DNA of 64,000 nt from contig CAWHQP010000002.1 in assembly GCA_963831535.1 (NCBI GenBank), forward strand, positions 124,001 to 188,000, given 5' to 3'. The notes under the pieces were generated by a model. It saw only the letters and a program-made list of their open reading frames with translations. It was not told the DNA's origin and searched no databases. Position numbers and translations under genes: made by a program. Positions 1-9,249 of this stretch are shown here, piece by piece. This stretch comes from Bog-756 sp963831535 (GTDB lineage: Bacteria; Actinomycetota; Acidimicrobiia; Acidimicrobiales; RAAP-2). Every line of letters starts with the position of its first letter. Position 1 is the stretch's first letter.

Positions 1-1
1 G

Positions 2-505
2 GCCACCTGCCAACGGGCCCTCGACCTGCTGTGCGAGCGGGTGCTCAGCCGAGAGACCCAGGGCAGCCTGCTGGCCCGGAAGCAGTTCATCCAGGGAGAT
101 ATCGCCGACTCCTACGCCGAGCTCCAGCAGTTCCGGCTGCTGGTCCTCTACACCGCCTGGGAGATCGACCAGATGAAGGACTACAAGCGCACCCGCAAGA
201 ACATCGCCGCCATCAAGGCCCTGACCCCCAAGGTGGCCCACGACGCCGTGTGGCGGTCCATGCATGCCCACGGGGCTCTCGGGGTGTCCAACGAGATGCC
301 CTTCGGCAGCATGTGGATGATGGCCCCCATCATGAGCGTGGTGGACGGGCCCACCGAGGTCCACAAGGTCACCGTGGCCCGCGAGGTGCTGAAGGACTAC
401 CAGCCCTCCCCGGGACTGTGGCCCACCGCCCACCTGCCGGCCAAGCGCGAGGAGGCGCAGCGCAAGCTGGCCGCCCACATCGAGCACCTCGTCGGAAACT
501 CCTGA
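2..505 (+). CDS. Acyl-CoA dehydrogenase, C-terminal part (5' end outside window)
   Basis: The frame is open from base 2, so the gene begins upstream of the window; about 167 C-terminal residues are visible. They form the helical C-terminal domain of an FAD-dependent acyl-CoA dehydrogenase, which oxidises an acyl-CoA to the 2-enoyl-CoA in the cytoplasm. The segment AHGALGVSNEMPFG followed by VVDGPTEVHKVTVAREVL matches the end of the ACAD10/11-like subgroup, where the acyl pocket and FAD-binding helices lie. A quinone oxidoreductase gene follows 4 bp after the stop, so the two are probably co-transcribed. The family is clear; the substrate chain length cannot be read from this fragment. Confidence 0.85.
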   Translation, partial: ATCQRALDLLCERVLSRETQGSLLARKQFIQGDIADSYAELQQFRLLVLYTAWEIDQMKDYKRTRKNIAAIKALTPKVAHDAVWRSMHAHGALGVSNEMPFGSMWMMAPIMSVVDGPTEVHKVTVAREVLKDYQPSPGLWPTAHLPAKREEAQRKLAAHIEHLVGNS

Positions 506-509
506 GTCC

Positions 510-1496
510 GTGCGCGCCGTCCGGTGTGAGCAGTACGGGCCGCCCACCTCGGTGGTGGTGGCCGAGGTCGACGAACCGGTGGCCGCGGAGGGTCAGGTGG
601 TGGTGGACGTGGTGGCCGCTGCGGCCAACTTTCCCGACGTCCTGGTGGTGGCCGACCAGTATCAGGTGAGCATCCCCGTTCCGTTCACCGTGGGGAGCGA
701 GTTCGCCGGCACGGTGTCCTCGGTCGGGCCCGGGGTGGACGGTTGGGCGGTGGGCGACCGGGTGATGGGCTCGGTCCTGTTCGGGGCCTTCGCCGACCGC
801 GTGGCCGTATCGGCCGGCGCTCTGCAGCCGGTGGACCCGGCGATCGACCTGGTGTCGGCGGCGGCCTCGGGCGTGGCCCACCGCACCGCCTACCATGCCC
901 TACGCAGTTTCGCCCGGGTGCAGCCGGGAGCGTGGGTGGTGGTACTCGGCGCCGCCGGCGGCGTGGGCCTCGCCGCGGTGGAACTGGCCACCCTGCTCGG
1001 GGCCAAGGCGGTGGCGGCGGCTTCCACCGAGGCCAAGTTGGCCCTGTGCGCCGAACGGGGGGCGGTGGCCGGCGTGAACTACACCACCGAGAACCTGAAG
1101 GAGCGGATCAAGGCGGTGACCGGGGGCGGGGCCGACGCCGTCATCGACCCGGTGGGCGGCCCGGCCGCCGAACAGGCACTGCGGGCACTGTCCTGGGGGG
1201 GACGGTTCGTCACCGTGGGCTTCGCCTCCGGCGAGATCCCGAAGATCCCGCTCAACCTGGTGCTGTTGAAGGGTGTCATCGTCACCGGCTTCACCATGGG
1301 GGGCTTCGCCACCAACCAGCGGGACGACTTCCTCCGGGACCAGGACGAGCTCGCCGAGCTCTACCGGTCGGGACGGTTCACGCCGCACATCTCGGCCCGC
1401 TACGGACTGGACGGTGCCGGTCGGGCCCTGGAGGATCTGGCCGAGCGGCGGGCCCTGGGCAAGGTGGTGGTGGTGCCGTCGGACCCCGCGGCCTGA
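510..1496 (+). CDS. NADPH:quinone oxidoreductase family (zinc-independent MDR)
   Basis: A 328-residue medium-chain dehydrogenase/reductase starting at GTG, 4 bp after the acyl-CoA dehydrogenase stop. The N-terminal GroES-like fold (about 1-125) contains AAANFPDVLVVADQYQ and the motif TVGSEFAGTVSSVGPGV. The Rossmann fold follows with the nucleotide-binding motif GAAGGVGLAAVELA near residue 148. No zinc-ligand cysteine cluster is seen, which places it with quinone oxidoreductases (QorA/crystallin zeta type) or enoyl reductases and not with alcohol dehydrogenases. Length is normal for the family. The context with acyl-CoA genes suggests reduction of an enoyl or quinone-like intermediate; the substrate is unknown. 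Confidence 0.85.
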   Translation: MRAVRCEQYGPPTSVVVAEVDEPVAAEGQVVVDVVAAAANFPDVLVVADQYQVSIPVPFTVGSEFAGTVSSVGPGVDGWAVGDRVMGSVLFGAFADRVAVSAGALQPVDPAIDLVSAAASGVAHRTAYHALRSFARVQPGAWVVVLGAAGGVGLAAVELATLLGAKAVAAASTEAKLALCAERGAVAGVNYTTENLKERIKAVTGGGADAVIDPVGGPAAEQALRALSWGGRFVTVGFASGEIPKIPLNLVLLKGVIVTGFTMGGFATNQRDDFLRDQDELAELYRSGRFTPHISARYGLDGAGRALEDLAERRALGKVVVVPSDPAA

Positions 1497-1515
1497 CGGC
1501 GGGGGCCCGTTCCCG

Positions 1516-3039
1516 TCAGGCGGGGGCCGACCCCGACAGTTCGTCCCGCACCACCCGGCGGAGCACCTTGCCGGTGGCCGTGGTGGGCAGCTCGTCACGC
1601 ACCTCGATGACACTCGGGGTCTTGAGCGAACCGAGCGACTGGCGGACCCAGACCGCCAACTCCTCGACGATCACCTCGTGCACCCGGCCATCGGCGTCGG
1701 GGACGAGCACCACGGCGGCGGCCACCGATTCGCCCCACTCGGCGTGGGGCACCCCGACCACCACGGCGGCCTGCACCGACCGGTGGCGCAGCAGGGCGTC
1801 CTCGATCTCCGACGGGGAGAGGTTCTCGCCCCCCTTGATGATCACGTCGTCAGCCCGCCCCTCGACGAACAGGTAGCCGGACTCGTCGACGAAGCCGACG
1901 TCCCCGGTGGCCAGCCACCCGGCGTCGTCGGTGCCGGACTCGGTGTCCAGGTAGTGCCCGCCGACCTGGGGACCCCGTACCCGGATGAGCCCCTTGTCCC
2001 CCGCCGGGACCGGGTCGCCCGACTCGGCCACGACCGACACCTCCACGCCGGGGAGGGGCTGGCCGACCGACTCCAGCCGCCGCCGGATGGCCGGATCGTC
2101 GCTGGACAGGGCCAGGCGGTGGTCGTCGGGCCCGAGCACGGCGATGGTGGACGAGGTCTCGGTGAGCCCGTAGGCGTTGACGAAGCCGACATCGGGGAAG
2201 AGCTCGAGGGCCCGCTCCAAGATGGGCGCGGCCATCCGGGCCCCGCCATAGGAGATGGCCCCCAGCGTGGGCACCCGCAGGGACGGGTCGGCCTCCATGC
2301 ACTGGACGATCCGGGCCAGCATGGTCGGCACCACGAAGGCGTGGGTGGCCCCTTCGTCGCGGGCCAGTTCCAGCCACCCCTCGGGGGTGAAAGTCGGCAG
2401 GGGCAGCAGCCGACGGCCGGAGTAGACCGAACTGAGCACGGCGGCCACCCCGGCGATGTGGAACGGCGGGGCCGCCAGCACCAGGGCCTCGTCCTCACCG
2501 GCCCCGAGGAACTCGACGGTGTCCATGATGTAGGACATCAGATTGTCGTGGCTGAGGAGTGCGGCCTTCGGGGCGCCCGACGAGCCGCTGGTGAACAGGA
2601 TGACCGCAGCCCCCTCGGGATCGGCCACGTACTCGCCTACCGCATCCCGGCTCCCTGCGTCCCGGCCCAGCCTCTCGAGCCACACGGCGCGTTCGGTGGC
2701 CGGCGGCTCGGTCAGCTCGGCGACCAGCGCCGTCGAGGACACCACCGCGGGGCGGTCGAGACGGGCCACCTGTTGCCGCAGGGAGTCGGCCGGGAGGCGG
2801 AAGTTGAGCGGGGCGTAGGACGCGCCGGCCCAGGCCGCCCCGAACAGGGCGGTGGGGACGGCCGACGAGCTGACATCGGCGTAGGCCAGGGTGGCGGCAC
2901 CGGCCGCGCTCAGCTCTCCGGCGGCCGCCCGGGCCAGTCCCCGGAGCTGGTCGTAGGTCCGGGACTCCCCGCTCTCGGTCAGCGCCACCCGGTCACCGAA
3001 GGTGTCGGCGACGAGATCCAACAGCATGGCGATGTTCAC
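1516..3039 (-). CDS. AMP-dependent acyl-CoA synthetase (ANL superfamily)
   Basis: A 507-residue acyl-CoA ligase that would activate a carboxylic acid to its CoA thioester through an acyl-AMP. The phosphate-binding loop is ILFTSGSSGAPKAALLSHDN near residue 178. The adenylate motif YGLTETSS and the hinge region with GWLATGDVGFVDESG follow, and the catalytic lysine lies in TATGKVLRRVVRDEL near the C-terminus. Length is normal. It is convergent with the oxidoreductase, 19 bp apart, and an enoyl-CoA hydratase lies 96 bp upstream on the same strand. The substrate is not predictable; the family covers medium, long-chain and aromatic acids. Confidence 0.88.
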   Translation of the reverse strand: MNIAMLLDLVADTFGDRVALTESGESRTYDQLRGLARAAAGELSAAGAATLAYADVSSSAVPTALFGAAWAGASYAPLNFRLPADSLRQQVARLDRPAVVSSTALVAELTEPPATERAVWLERLGRDAGSRDAVGEYVADPEGAAVILFTSGSSGAPKAALLSHDNLMSYIMDTVEFLGAGEDEALVLAAPPFHIAGVAAVLSSVYSGRRLLPLPTFTPEGWLELARDEGATHAFVVPTMLARIVQCMEADPSLRVPTLGAISYGGARMAAPILERALELFPDVGFVNAYGLTETSSTIAVLGPDDHRLALSSDDPAIRRRLESVGQPLPGVEVSVVAESGDPVPAGDKGLIRVRGPQVGGHYLDTESGTDDAGWLATGDVGFVDESGYLFVEGRADDVIIKGGENLSPSEIEDALLRHRSVQAAVVVGVPHAEWGESVAAAVVLVPDADGRVHEVIVEELAVWVRQSLGSLKTPSVIEVRDELPTTATGKVLRRVVRDELSGSAPA

Positions 3040-3135
3040 GGTGTGTTCACTGCGGTCCTCGGGGATCGGTCATGGGCGAAGACACCCTAACGAAGTGCGG
3101 AACGCCGGCGACAATTACCCACCGGTCGACGCCGG

Positions 3136-4143
3136 CTATGCCTCGAGCCCGTCGACCAGGCCTCGGTCCAGGGCCGTCGCGGCGTCCATCCAGGGTGGGC
3201 CCACGGCCAACAGCATGGTGGCGTGCCGGCCGATCCGGCGGGGAAGGCTGACCGTGCCCCCGGCCCCGGGGATGAGTCCGAGGTGGACCTCGGGGAGCGA
3301 GATGCGGGTGCCGCGGTCCGCCACCACCCGCTGGGCGAAGGCGGCCAACTCGATGCCGGATCCCACCGTCGCTCCGTGGATGTGGACGGTGGTCCGGTCG
3401 GCCACCTCGGCCAGGACCCGACCGGCGCTCCGCTGCAGACGGACCAGGTGGGCGGTGGCGGCATCCGCCCGCGACCCGAACTCGTCGAGATCGCCACCGC
3501 TGCAGAAGGCCCCGCCGGCCCCCCGCAGCACGATGGCGGTGACGGTGGGGTCGACCACGGCCACCTGAAGGGCGGCCACCAATCCGTCCCGCATGGGAGC
3601 GCTGAAGGCGTTGAGCACGTCGGGACGGTTGAGGGTGATGGACAGCTCGTGGTCGTGCCGGGCCACTAGCACCGGGGGCTCGGCGCCTGCGGAACGGTCC
3701 CGCGCCGGGACGCCGGTCCGCCATGCGGCGAACTCCGGCCCGGCCTGCAGGAGGCCGTAGGCCATCGACTCGGCCACCAGCCCTTGGGCCACCGTGCGAC
3801 GGTCGGCTCCTCGCAGCAGGACGGCCAGGGTGACCGACGCCAGTGGGTTGGTCCGGACGGTGGTCAGTGTGGCCTCCAACTCGGGACTGTCCGGAGCCAC
3901 CACGACGTCGGCCCAGTCGGGCCGGCGCGCCGGCGGATCGGACACCGCGGCCACCACCACGGCCGGCACCATGGCCAGGCGGTCGAGTGGGTCGGGGACC
4001 CCCCCACGGGTCGGGAGCGAATCGGGGAGCTCGTCCCCTTCCACCACGACCGCCCCCGACTCCAGCCCTACAATCCGTTCGAACACGTCGCCCGCATCGA
4101 GCACCGCCACGAACTCGGGCCCGGAGAGGCGAACAGGGTCCAT
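3136..4143 (-). CDS. Enoyl-CoA hydratase/isomerase family protein with unusual N-terminal part
   Basis: Start chosen at the ATG at 4143 (MDPVRLSGPEF), because a longer start would run into the divergent gene; this gives 335 residues. The crotonase core begins only near residue 160 (SITLNRPDVLNAFSAPMRDG). It contains the oxyanion-hole segment GAGGAFCSGGDLDEF and the second half GATVGSGIELAAFAQRVVAD with LPEVHLGLIPGAGGT. The core stops soon after, lacking the usual C-terminal helices. Instead, residues about 105-140 (LVAESMAYGLLQAGPEFAAW) resemble a crotonase C-terminal helix, which suggests a rearranged order. The hydratase or isomerase role in beta-oxidation is inferred from family membership; the permutation is inference. 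Confidence 0.75.
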   Translation of the reverse strand: MDPVRLSGPEFVAVLDAGDVFERIVGLESGAVVVEGDELPDSLPTRGGVPDPLDRLAMVPAVVVAAVSDPPARRPDWADVVVAPDSPELEATLTTVRTNPLASVTLAVLLRGADRRTVAQGLVAESMAYGLLQAGPEFAAWRTGVPARDRSAGAEPPVLVARHDHELSITLNRPDVLNAFSAPMRDGLVAALQVAVVDPTVTAIVLRGAGGAFCSGGDLDEFGSRADAATAHLVRLQRSAGRVLAEVADRTTVHIHGATVGSGIELAAFAQRVVADRGTRISLPEVHLGLIPGAGGTVSLPRRIGRHATMLLAVGPPWMDAATALDRGLVDGLEA

Positions 4144-4186
4144 CCGTCGATGGTAACGAGTCGTCGGTTCCGGTGGGAGCGGGCCG

Positions 4187-5542
4187 ATGGCCACCACCAG
4201 CTACAACCACGAGGACCGCCGCCGTGCACCAGCCGTGACCGACCAGAACGCCGACGAACCCGCCGCCCGGTGGACCGCCTCGGGCATGGCCTCGCTCACC
4301 GGCCGGGCCGACGGGCCGGGCTCGGGTGGCCCCGTGATGCTCATCGAGGCCGTGGCCGCCTGGTCCGAGGAGCTGGCCGTGCGTTCCGCGGCCCTCGGCA
4401 GCCCGGTGGTCGTCGACCCCCTGGGCCTGCTGGCCGAGCGGGCCGCCGTGGGTGGACTGGTGCGGGGCGGACGGGTGAGCTGCGGAGGGGGCTGCCGCCT
4501 GCTCCCGTGCGCGGATGGATGGGTGGCCGCATCGGTGTCCCGGGCATCGGACTGGGAGCTGGTGGCGGCCTGGCTCGGACGTCGGGCGCCGGTGGCGCCG
4601 GGTGGGTGGGCCGAGGTGGCCGAGGGGGTGGCTCCGCTCCGTTCCGGAGAGGTGCGGGCCAGGGCCGAACTGATGGGTCTTCCGGTGGCCGTGCTGGGCG
4701 AGCGCCGCCGTCACGATGGGCGCATCGTCGGAGCAGCCGCCCGGTCGACTGGGCGGACCGACCCCACGCACGGCATCCACGGCATCCGCGGCCGGCGCAT
4801 CCGCCCAGCGCACGCCGTGGACACCTGTGCCGACCTGATGGTGGCCGACCTCTCGTCGCTGTGGGCCGGACCGCTGGTCGCCCGGCTGCTCGGCCGCGCC
4901 GGTGCCCGCGTGGTCAAGGTGGAGTCGACGGGCCGCCCCGACGGGGCCCGCTACGGCTCCCCCCTGTTCTACGGGCGACTCAACGGTGGCAAGGAGTCGG
5001 TGGCCCTCGACTTCACCTCGCCGTCAGGACGGCACCGGTTGGCCGCCGTCGTCGCCGCGGCCGACGTGGTGATCACCGGCTCACGCCCGCGGGCCCTCGA
5101 GCAGTTGGGCCTCGACATCGGGTCCCTGGTGCGTAACGGTCGTCCCCGGGTGTGGCTGTCCATCACCGGGTACGGAGCGGACAGGGCCTCGGGTCAGCGG
5201 GTGGCCTTCGGGGACGACGCCGCCGTGGCCGGCGGCCTCGTGGCCTCCGATGAACACGGTCCGTACTTCTGCGGTGACGCCATCGCCGACCCCCTGAGCG
5301 GACTGGCCTCGACGGTCGCCGTACTCGCGGCCCTCATGAGCGACGGGGCCTGGGTCATCGACACATCGATGGCCGACGTCGCCGGCGGACTGGCCGGCCC
5401 GCCCGTCCCCATGGTCGGGCGAGCCGCACCGCCCCCCGCCCGACCGGGTCGCGACCCCGTCGTCGGTCCCGTGCCGCCGGCGGCGGCACGGGACCTCGGG
5501 GCGGACACCGAGACCGTCCTGGCCGAACTCCGAGGGGGCTGA
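4187..5542 (+). CDS. CaiB/BaiF family CoA transferase, apparently with halves in swapped order
   Basis: A 451-residue class III CoA-transferase relative; such enzymes move CoA between carboxylic acids in the cytoplasm. GGGAG lies 8 bp before the ATG; a GTG at 4235 is an alternative start. The classical N-terminal signature appears late (from about residue 218): LMVADLSSLWAGPLVARLLG, ARVVKVEST, LNGGKESVALDF and ADVVITGSRPRALEQLG. The residues before it (about 30-180) look like the normal middle and C-terminal parts: SGMASLTGRADGPG and DGWVAASVSRASDWELVAAW. The candidate catalytic aspartate is in CGDAIADPLSG. It is divergent from the hydratase with a 43-bp gap. The order of halves suggests circular permutation, which is inference. 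Confidence 0.72.
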   Translation: MATTSYNHEDRRRAPAVTDQNADEPAARWTASGMASLTGRADGPGSGGPVMLIEAVAAWSEELAVRSAALGSPVVVDPLGLLAERAAVGGLVRGGRVSCGGGCRLLPCADGWVAASVSRASDWELVAAWLGRRAPVAPGGWAEVAEGVAPLRSGEVRARAELMGLPVAVLGERRRHDGRIVGAAARSTGRTDPTHGIHGIRGRRIRPAHAVDTCADLMVADLSSLWAGPLVARLLGRAGARVVKVESTGRPDGARYGSPLFYGRLNGGKESVALDFTSPSGRHRLAAVVAAADVVITGSRPRALEQLGLDIGSLVRNGRPRVWLSITGYGADRASGQRVAFGDDAAVAGGLVASDEHGPYFCGDAIADPLSGLASTVAVLAALMSDGAWVIDTSMADVAGGLAGPPVPMVGRAAPPPARPGRDPVVGPVPPAAARDLGADTETVLAELRGG

Positions 5543-5716
5543 CCCGGCCCGACGGCCGGCTCCGCCTCCGGGCCGAGGAGCCGGTCGGAAGTGCCATTCT
5601 CACCCGGTGACTACGGGATACGTCCCGGTGGATATGATTCTTTCCGACGGGGCAGATCAGGTCGTGTCGGTGCCGGGGGTACCGAAATCCGGGGGAGACC
5701 GGAGGAGGAGGTTCAG

Positions 5717-7006
5717 ATGGACATCAACGACATGGTGATGGTGAGCGTCGACGACCACGTCATCGAGCCGCCCGACCTCTTCAAGGGCCATCTCCCGGCC
5801 AAGTACGCAGACCTGGCCCCCACGTTCATCACCAACGAGGACGGCACCAACGCCTGGCTGTACGAAGGCGCCATCCTGCCCAACGTGGCCCTGAACGCCG
5901 TGGCCGGTCGACCGCGGGAGGAGTACGGCCTCGAGCCCACCTCGTTCCAGCAACTGCGGCCGGGCTGCTACGACATCGACGAGCGGGTCAAGGACATGGA
6001 CGCCAACGGTGTGCTGGGCTCCCTGTGCTTCCCATCCTTCCCCCAGTTCTGCGGCCAGACATTCGCCCGCACCAAGGACAAGGACGTGGCCCTGGCCATG
6101 GTCCAGGCCTACAACGACTGGCACATCGACGAGTGGTGCGGGACCCATAAGGGCCGCTTCATCCCCTGTCCCATCCCGGCCATCTGGGACCCCGAGGTGC
6201 TGGCCGCCGAAGTGCGGCGCACCGCGGCCAAGGGGGCCCACGCCGTGACCTTCTCGGAGAACCCCTCCAAGCTGGGCTGGCCCAGCATCCACTCCGACCA
6301 CTGGGACCCGTTCTGGAAGGCCTGCAGTGACGAGGCGGTCGTGGTGTGCATGCACATCGGCTCGTCGTCGGAGATCGTCATCACCTCGCCCGATGCCCCC
6401 ATCGACTGCCTGATCACGCTCACCCCGATGAACATCGTCCAGGCCGCTGCCGACCTCGTGTGGTCACCGGTGCTGCGCAAGTTCCCCGATCTCAAGGTGG
6501 CCCTGTCCGAAGGGGGCATCGGCTGGGTGCCCTACTTCCTCGAGCGCATCGACTACAACTACGACCGCCACCACGCCTGGACCGGCCAGGACTTCGGTGA
6601 CACCCTTCCCAGCCAGGTGTTCAACCAGCACGTCCTGACCTGCTTCATCGACGACCAGTTCGGCGTGGCCAGCCGCGCGTTCCTGGACATGGACAACGTG
6701 ATGTGGGAGTGCGACTACCCCCACTCCGACGCCACCTGGCCCACCTCGCCGGAGTCACTGATGAAGGGGCTGCACGGGGTGTCCGACCACGACATCAATC
6801 GCATCACCCATCTCAACGCCATGCGCCACTACCACTTCGACCCCTTCACCGAACTCGGGGGCAAGGAGAACTGCACGGTGGGCGCCCTGCGCCAGAGGGC
6901 CATGGGCCACGACGTCTCCATCCGGTCACGGAACATGGACACCATCGGCAAGCGCGGAACCAAGTCGGTCGACCTGATGTCCGGGTTCACGAGCAACGAG
7001 TCCTAG
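5717..7006 (+). CDS. Amidohydrolase family protein (metal-dependent TIM-barrel)
   Basis: Start at ATG 5717 because GGAGGAGGAGG sits just upstream; the result is 429 residues. It matches the amidohydrolase-2 / ACMSD-like family, whose members decarboxylate or hydrolyse in the cytoplasm. SVDDHVIEPPDLF near the N-terminus holds the Asp-x-His in place of the usual His-x-His. Later come a central histidine in VVVCMHIGSSSEI and the late aspartate motif MWECDYPHSDATWP. Actinobacteria often place such genes beside CoA transferases and P450s in steroid or aromatic-acid degradation regions, as here: a CaiB gene follows 55 bp downstream. The exact reaction is unknown. Confidence 0.85.
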   Translation: MDINDMVMVSVDDHVIEPPDLFKGHLPAKYADLAPTFITNEDGTNAWLYEGAILPNVALNAVAGRPREEYGLEPTSFQQLRPGCYDIDERVKDMDANGVLGSLCFPSFPQFCGQTFARTKDKDVALAMVQAYNDWHIDEWCGTHKGRFIPCPIPAIWDPEVLAAEVRRTAAKGAHAVTFSENPSKLGWPSIHSDHWDPFWKACSDEAVVVCMHIGSSSEIVITSPDAPIDCLITLTPMNIVQAAADLVWSPVLRKFPDLKVALSEGGIGWVPYFLERIDYNYDRHHAWTGQDFGDTLPSQVFNQHVLTCFIDDQFGVASRAFLDMDNVMWECDYPHSDATWPTSPESLMKGLHGVSDHDINRITHLNAMRHYHFDPFTELGGKENCTVGALRQRAMGHDVSIRSRNMDTIGKRGTKSVDLMSGFTSNES

Positions 7007-7061
7007 GTCCACGGGCGGGGCACCGCCGGCCGCCGTTCTTGTCCAAAGGGGGATCGCCACC

Positions 7062-8279
7062 ATGGCCAACGCACTGGCTGGTTTCCGCGTGCTCGAGGTG
7101 GCCGCCTGGACGTTCGTCCCGGCCGCCGGGGCCGTGCTGGCCGACTGGGGGGCCGACGTCATCAAGGTCGAGCATCCGGTCGGCGGTGACCCCCAGCGCG
7201 GGCTGATCTCCATGGGGCTCATCCCCGGTGGGCCCGGGGCGGTCAACTACATCATCGAGCAGCCCAACCGGGGCAAGCGGAGCATCGGGCTCGACATCAG
7301 TACCGATGACGGCCGGGCCCTGTTGTACCAGCTCGTCGAGACGTCCGACGTCTTCCTCACCAGCTTCCTCCCCGACACCCTGGTTCGCCTCAAGATCGAC
7401 GTGGACAGCATCCGGGCCGTCAATCCCGACATCGTCTACGCCCGGGGCACCGGCCAGGGCCCGCACGGTCCCGACCGGGAGAAGGGCGGGTACGACGGAG
7501 CGACCTACTGGGCCCGGGGTGCGGTGGCCAACGCCCTCACCCCCGCGGACAGCGAGTGGCCGGTGGGCGGACGTCCCGCCTTCGGGGACCTGGCCGGGGG
7601 TATGGCCATCGCCGGGGGCATCGCCGCCGGACTCCTCCAGCGGGCCACCAGCGGCGTGGCCCCGATCATCGACGTCTCCCTGCTGGGCCTGGCCATGTGG
7701 CAGCTCTCGCCGGACATCGTGGCCTCCGGTCTCTACGGCGGCGACCCCATGCCCAAGTTCGACCGCAGTTCCTCCCCCAATCCCCTGGTGGGGAACTACC
7801 GCACCAGCGACGGGCGCTTCATCACCCTCATGATGCTCCAGTCCGACCGGTTCTGGCCCGACTTCTGCGAGCACATCGGCCGGCCCGACCTGATCACCGA
7901 TCCCCGGTTCATCGACGGCGCGGCCCGGTACACCAACGGCAAGGAGTGCGTGGCTCTCATCGACGAGGTCTTCGCCTCCCGGACCTTCGAGGAGTGGAAG
8001 CAGGCTCTCGCCACCCTGTCGGGCGTCTGGGCACCGGGCCAGATGGCCAGCGAGCTGGTGGACGATGTGCAGGTCAAGGCCAACGGCTACCTGTCCCGGG
8101 TCGAACGGGCCGACGGCACGTCCTACGACCTGGTGGCCAACCCGGTGCAGATGGACGAGTCGGCCGACCAGCTGGTGGCCGCCCCCGAGCACGGCCAGCA
8201 CACCGAGGAGATCCTCCTCGAGCTGGGTCTGGACTGGGACCAGATCATCGCCCACAAGGACTCCGGCGCCGTGCTCTGA
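7062..8279 (+). CDS. CaiB/BaiF CoA transferase (class III)
   Basis: A 405-residue protein of normal length and domain order for formyl-CoA/carnitine-CoA transferase-like enzymes, unlike the rearranged relative at 4187. The N-terminus has FRVLEVAAWTFVPAAGAVLA and ADVIKVEHPVGGDP, then NRGKRSIGLDIS and the motif VNPDIVYARGTGQGP. The probable catalytic aspartate is D176 in FGDLAGG, which forms an acyl-anhydride and then a CoA thioester intermediate in the family. It follows the amidohydrolase on the same strand with a 55-bp gap, so the two are likely co-expressed. It is convergent with the SDR gene. The substrate acid is not known. Confidence 0.9.
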   Translation: MANALAGFRVLEVAAWTFVPAAGAVLADWGADVIKVEHPVGGDPQRGLISMGLIPGGPGAVNYIIEQPNRGKRSIGLDISTDDGRALLYQLVETSDVFLTSFLPDTLVRLKIDVDSIRAVNPDIVYARGTGQGPHGPDREKGGYDGATYWARGAVANALTPADSEWPVGGRPAFGDLAGGMAIAGGIAAGLLQRATSGVAPIIDVSLLGLAMWQLSPDIVASGLYGGDPMPKFDRSSSPNPLVGNYRTSDGRFITLMMLQSDRFWPDFCEHIGRPDLITDPRFIDGAARYTNGKECVALIDEVFASRTFEEWKQALATLSGVWAPGQMASELVDDVQVKANGYLSRVERADGTSYDLVANPVQMDESADQLVAAPEHGQHTEEILLELGLDWDQIIAHKDSGAVL

Positions 8280-8351
8280 CCGGGTTCTGGAGCGCGCGCC
8301 AACCACGGATGGCGCCGGTGGCCCTGTCGGCCGGTGTCCGCCCCGTGCCCC

Positions 8352-9116
8352 CTACTTGGGCGGGAAGCGAAGCGCCCCGTCGAGCCGGATGTTCTCCCCG
8401 TTGAGGTAGGGGTTGGTGACGATGCTCTCGACCAGGCGGGCGAACTCGTCCGGCTGACCCATGCGCTTGGGGAAGATGATGTTCTCCACCAGCTTCTCCT
8501 TCAAGGCTTCGGGCGCACTCTCCATGAGCGGTGTCCCCATGGTCCCCGGGGCGATGGCGCACACCCGGATCCCGACCGGGGCCAGATCCCGGGCCAGGGG
8601 AAGACTCATGCCCAGCACGGCAGCCTTGGAGGCGCCGTAGGCCACCTGGCCGGTCTGGCCCTCGTAGCCGGCGATGGACGCGGTGTTGACCACCACGCCA
8701 CGCTGGCCGTTCTCGTCGGGATCGGCCTTGGCCATGCGAGCGGCGGCCAGCCGGGTCACGTTGAAGGTGCCCACCGTGTTCAACTCGACCGTGAACCGGA
8801 AGGCCTCGATGTCCATGGGCTCACCGTCTCGGGACAGGGTGCGACCCCCCGCACCGCCGCCGGCCACGTTGACCAGCACCGCCAACGGGGCCAGGGCCTC
8901 GGCCGCATCGAGGGCGGTGGTGACATCGGCATCGCTGTTGATGTCGCCGCCGACGGCCGAGCCACGGCCCAGTTCCTCGGCCAACGCCGTTCCGGCATCG
9001 AGGGCGCGGTCGAACACCACCACCTGGAGGCCCAGTGCGGTCAGCCGCCGGACGGTGGCGGCACCCAGGCCGCCGGCTCCTCCGGTGACGATGGCGGATC
9101 GTTCGTTGAGCTGCAT
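8352..9116 (-). CDS. SDR family 3-hydroxyacyl-CoA dehydrogenase-like (type-2 / HSD10-like)
   Basis: Start at ATG 9116, preceded by GAGGAG; 254 residues, normal for a classical short-chain dehydrogenase. TGGAGGLGAATVRRL is the NAD-binding glycine motif. The catalytic set is NTASIAGYEGQTGQVAYGAS with Tyr and Lys in YGASKAAVLG. The sequence as a whole, including the ending FPKRMGQPDEFARLVESIV, resembles hydroxyacyl-CoA dehydrogenase type 2, which oxidises 3-hydroxyacyl-CoA to 3-ketoacyl-CoA, the third step of beta-oxidation. The P450 gene lies 133 bp upstream on the same strand. Substrate assignment is by family resemblance only. Confidence 0.85.
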   Translation of the reverse strand: MQLNERSAIVTGGAGGLGAATVRRLTALGLQVVVFDRALDAGTALAEELGRGSAVGGDINSDADVTTALDAAEALAPLAVLVNVAGGGAGGRTLSRDGEPMDIEAFRFTVELNTVGTFNVTRLAAARMAKADPDENGQRGVVVNTASIAGYEGQTGQVAYGASKAAVLGMSLPLARDLAPVGIRVCAIAPGTMGTPLMESAPEALKEKLVENIIFPKRMGQPDEFARLVESIVTNPYLNGENIRLDGALRFPPK

Positions 9117-9249
9117 GGCTACTCCTCGGTTGGGATCGGATCGGTTGCGTTCAGGGTCGGACGGAGGACGGGCCGTGGACAGACCACCCACCGGTCGCGG
9201 CTCGCCGGCACCGAGGATCCTCGGGGCCGATGGTGCTGTCGAGGCCCGG

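Noticed and set aside
3047..4813. Long minus-strand open frame of about 588 codons over the hydratase and CoA transferase genes
   Set aside because: It is Arg/Gly/Pro-rich shadow sequence opposite and out of frame with two well-supported genes; GC-rich DNA gives many such frames.
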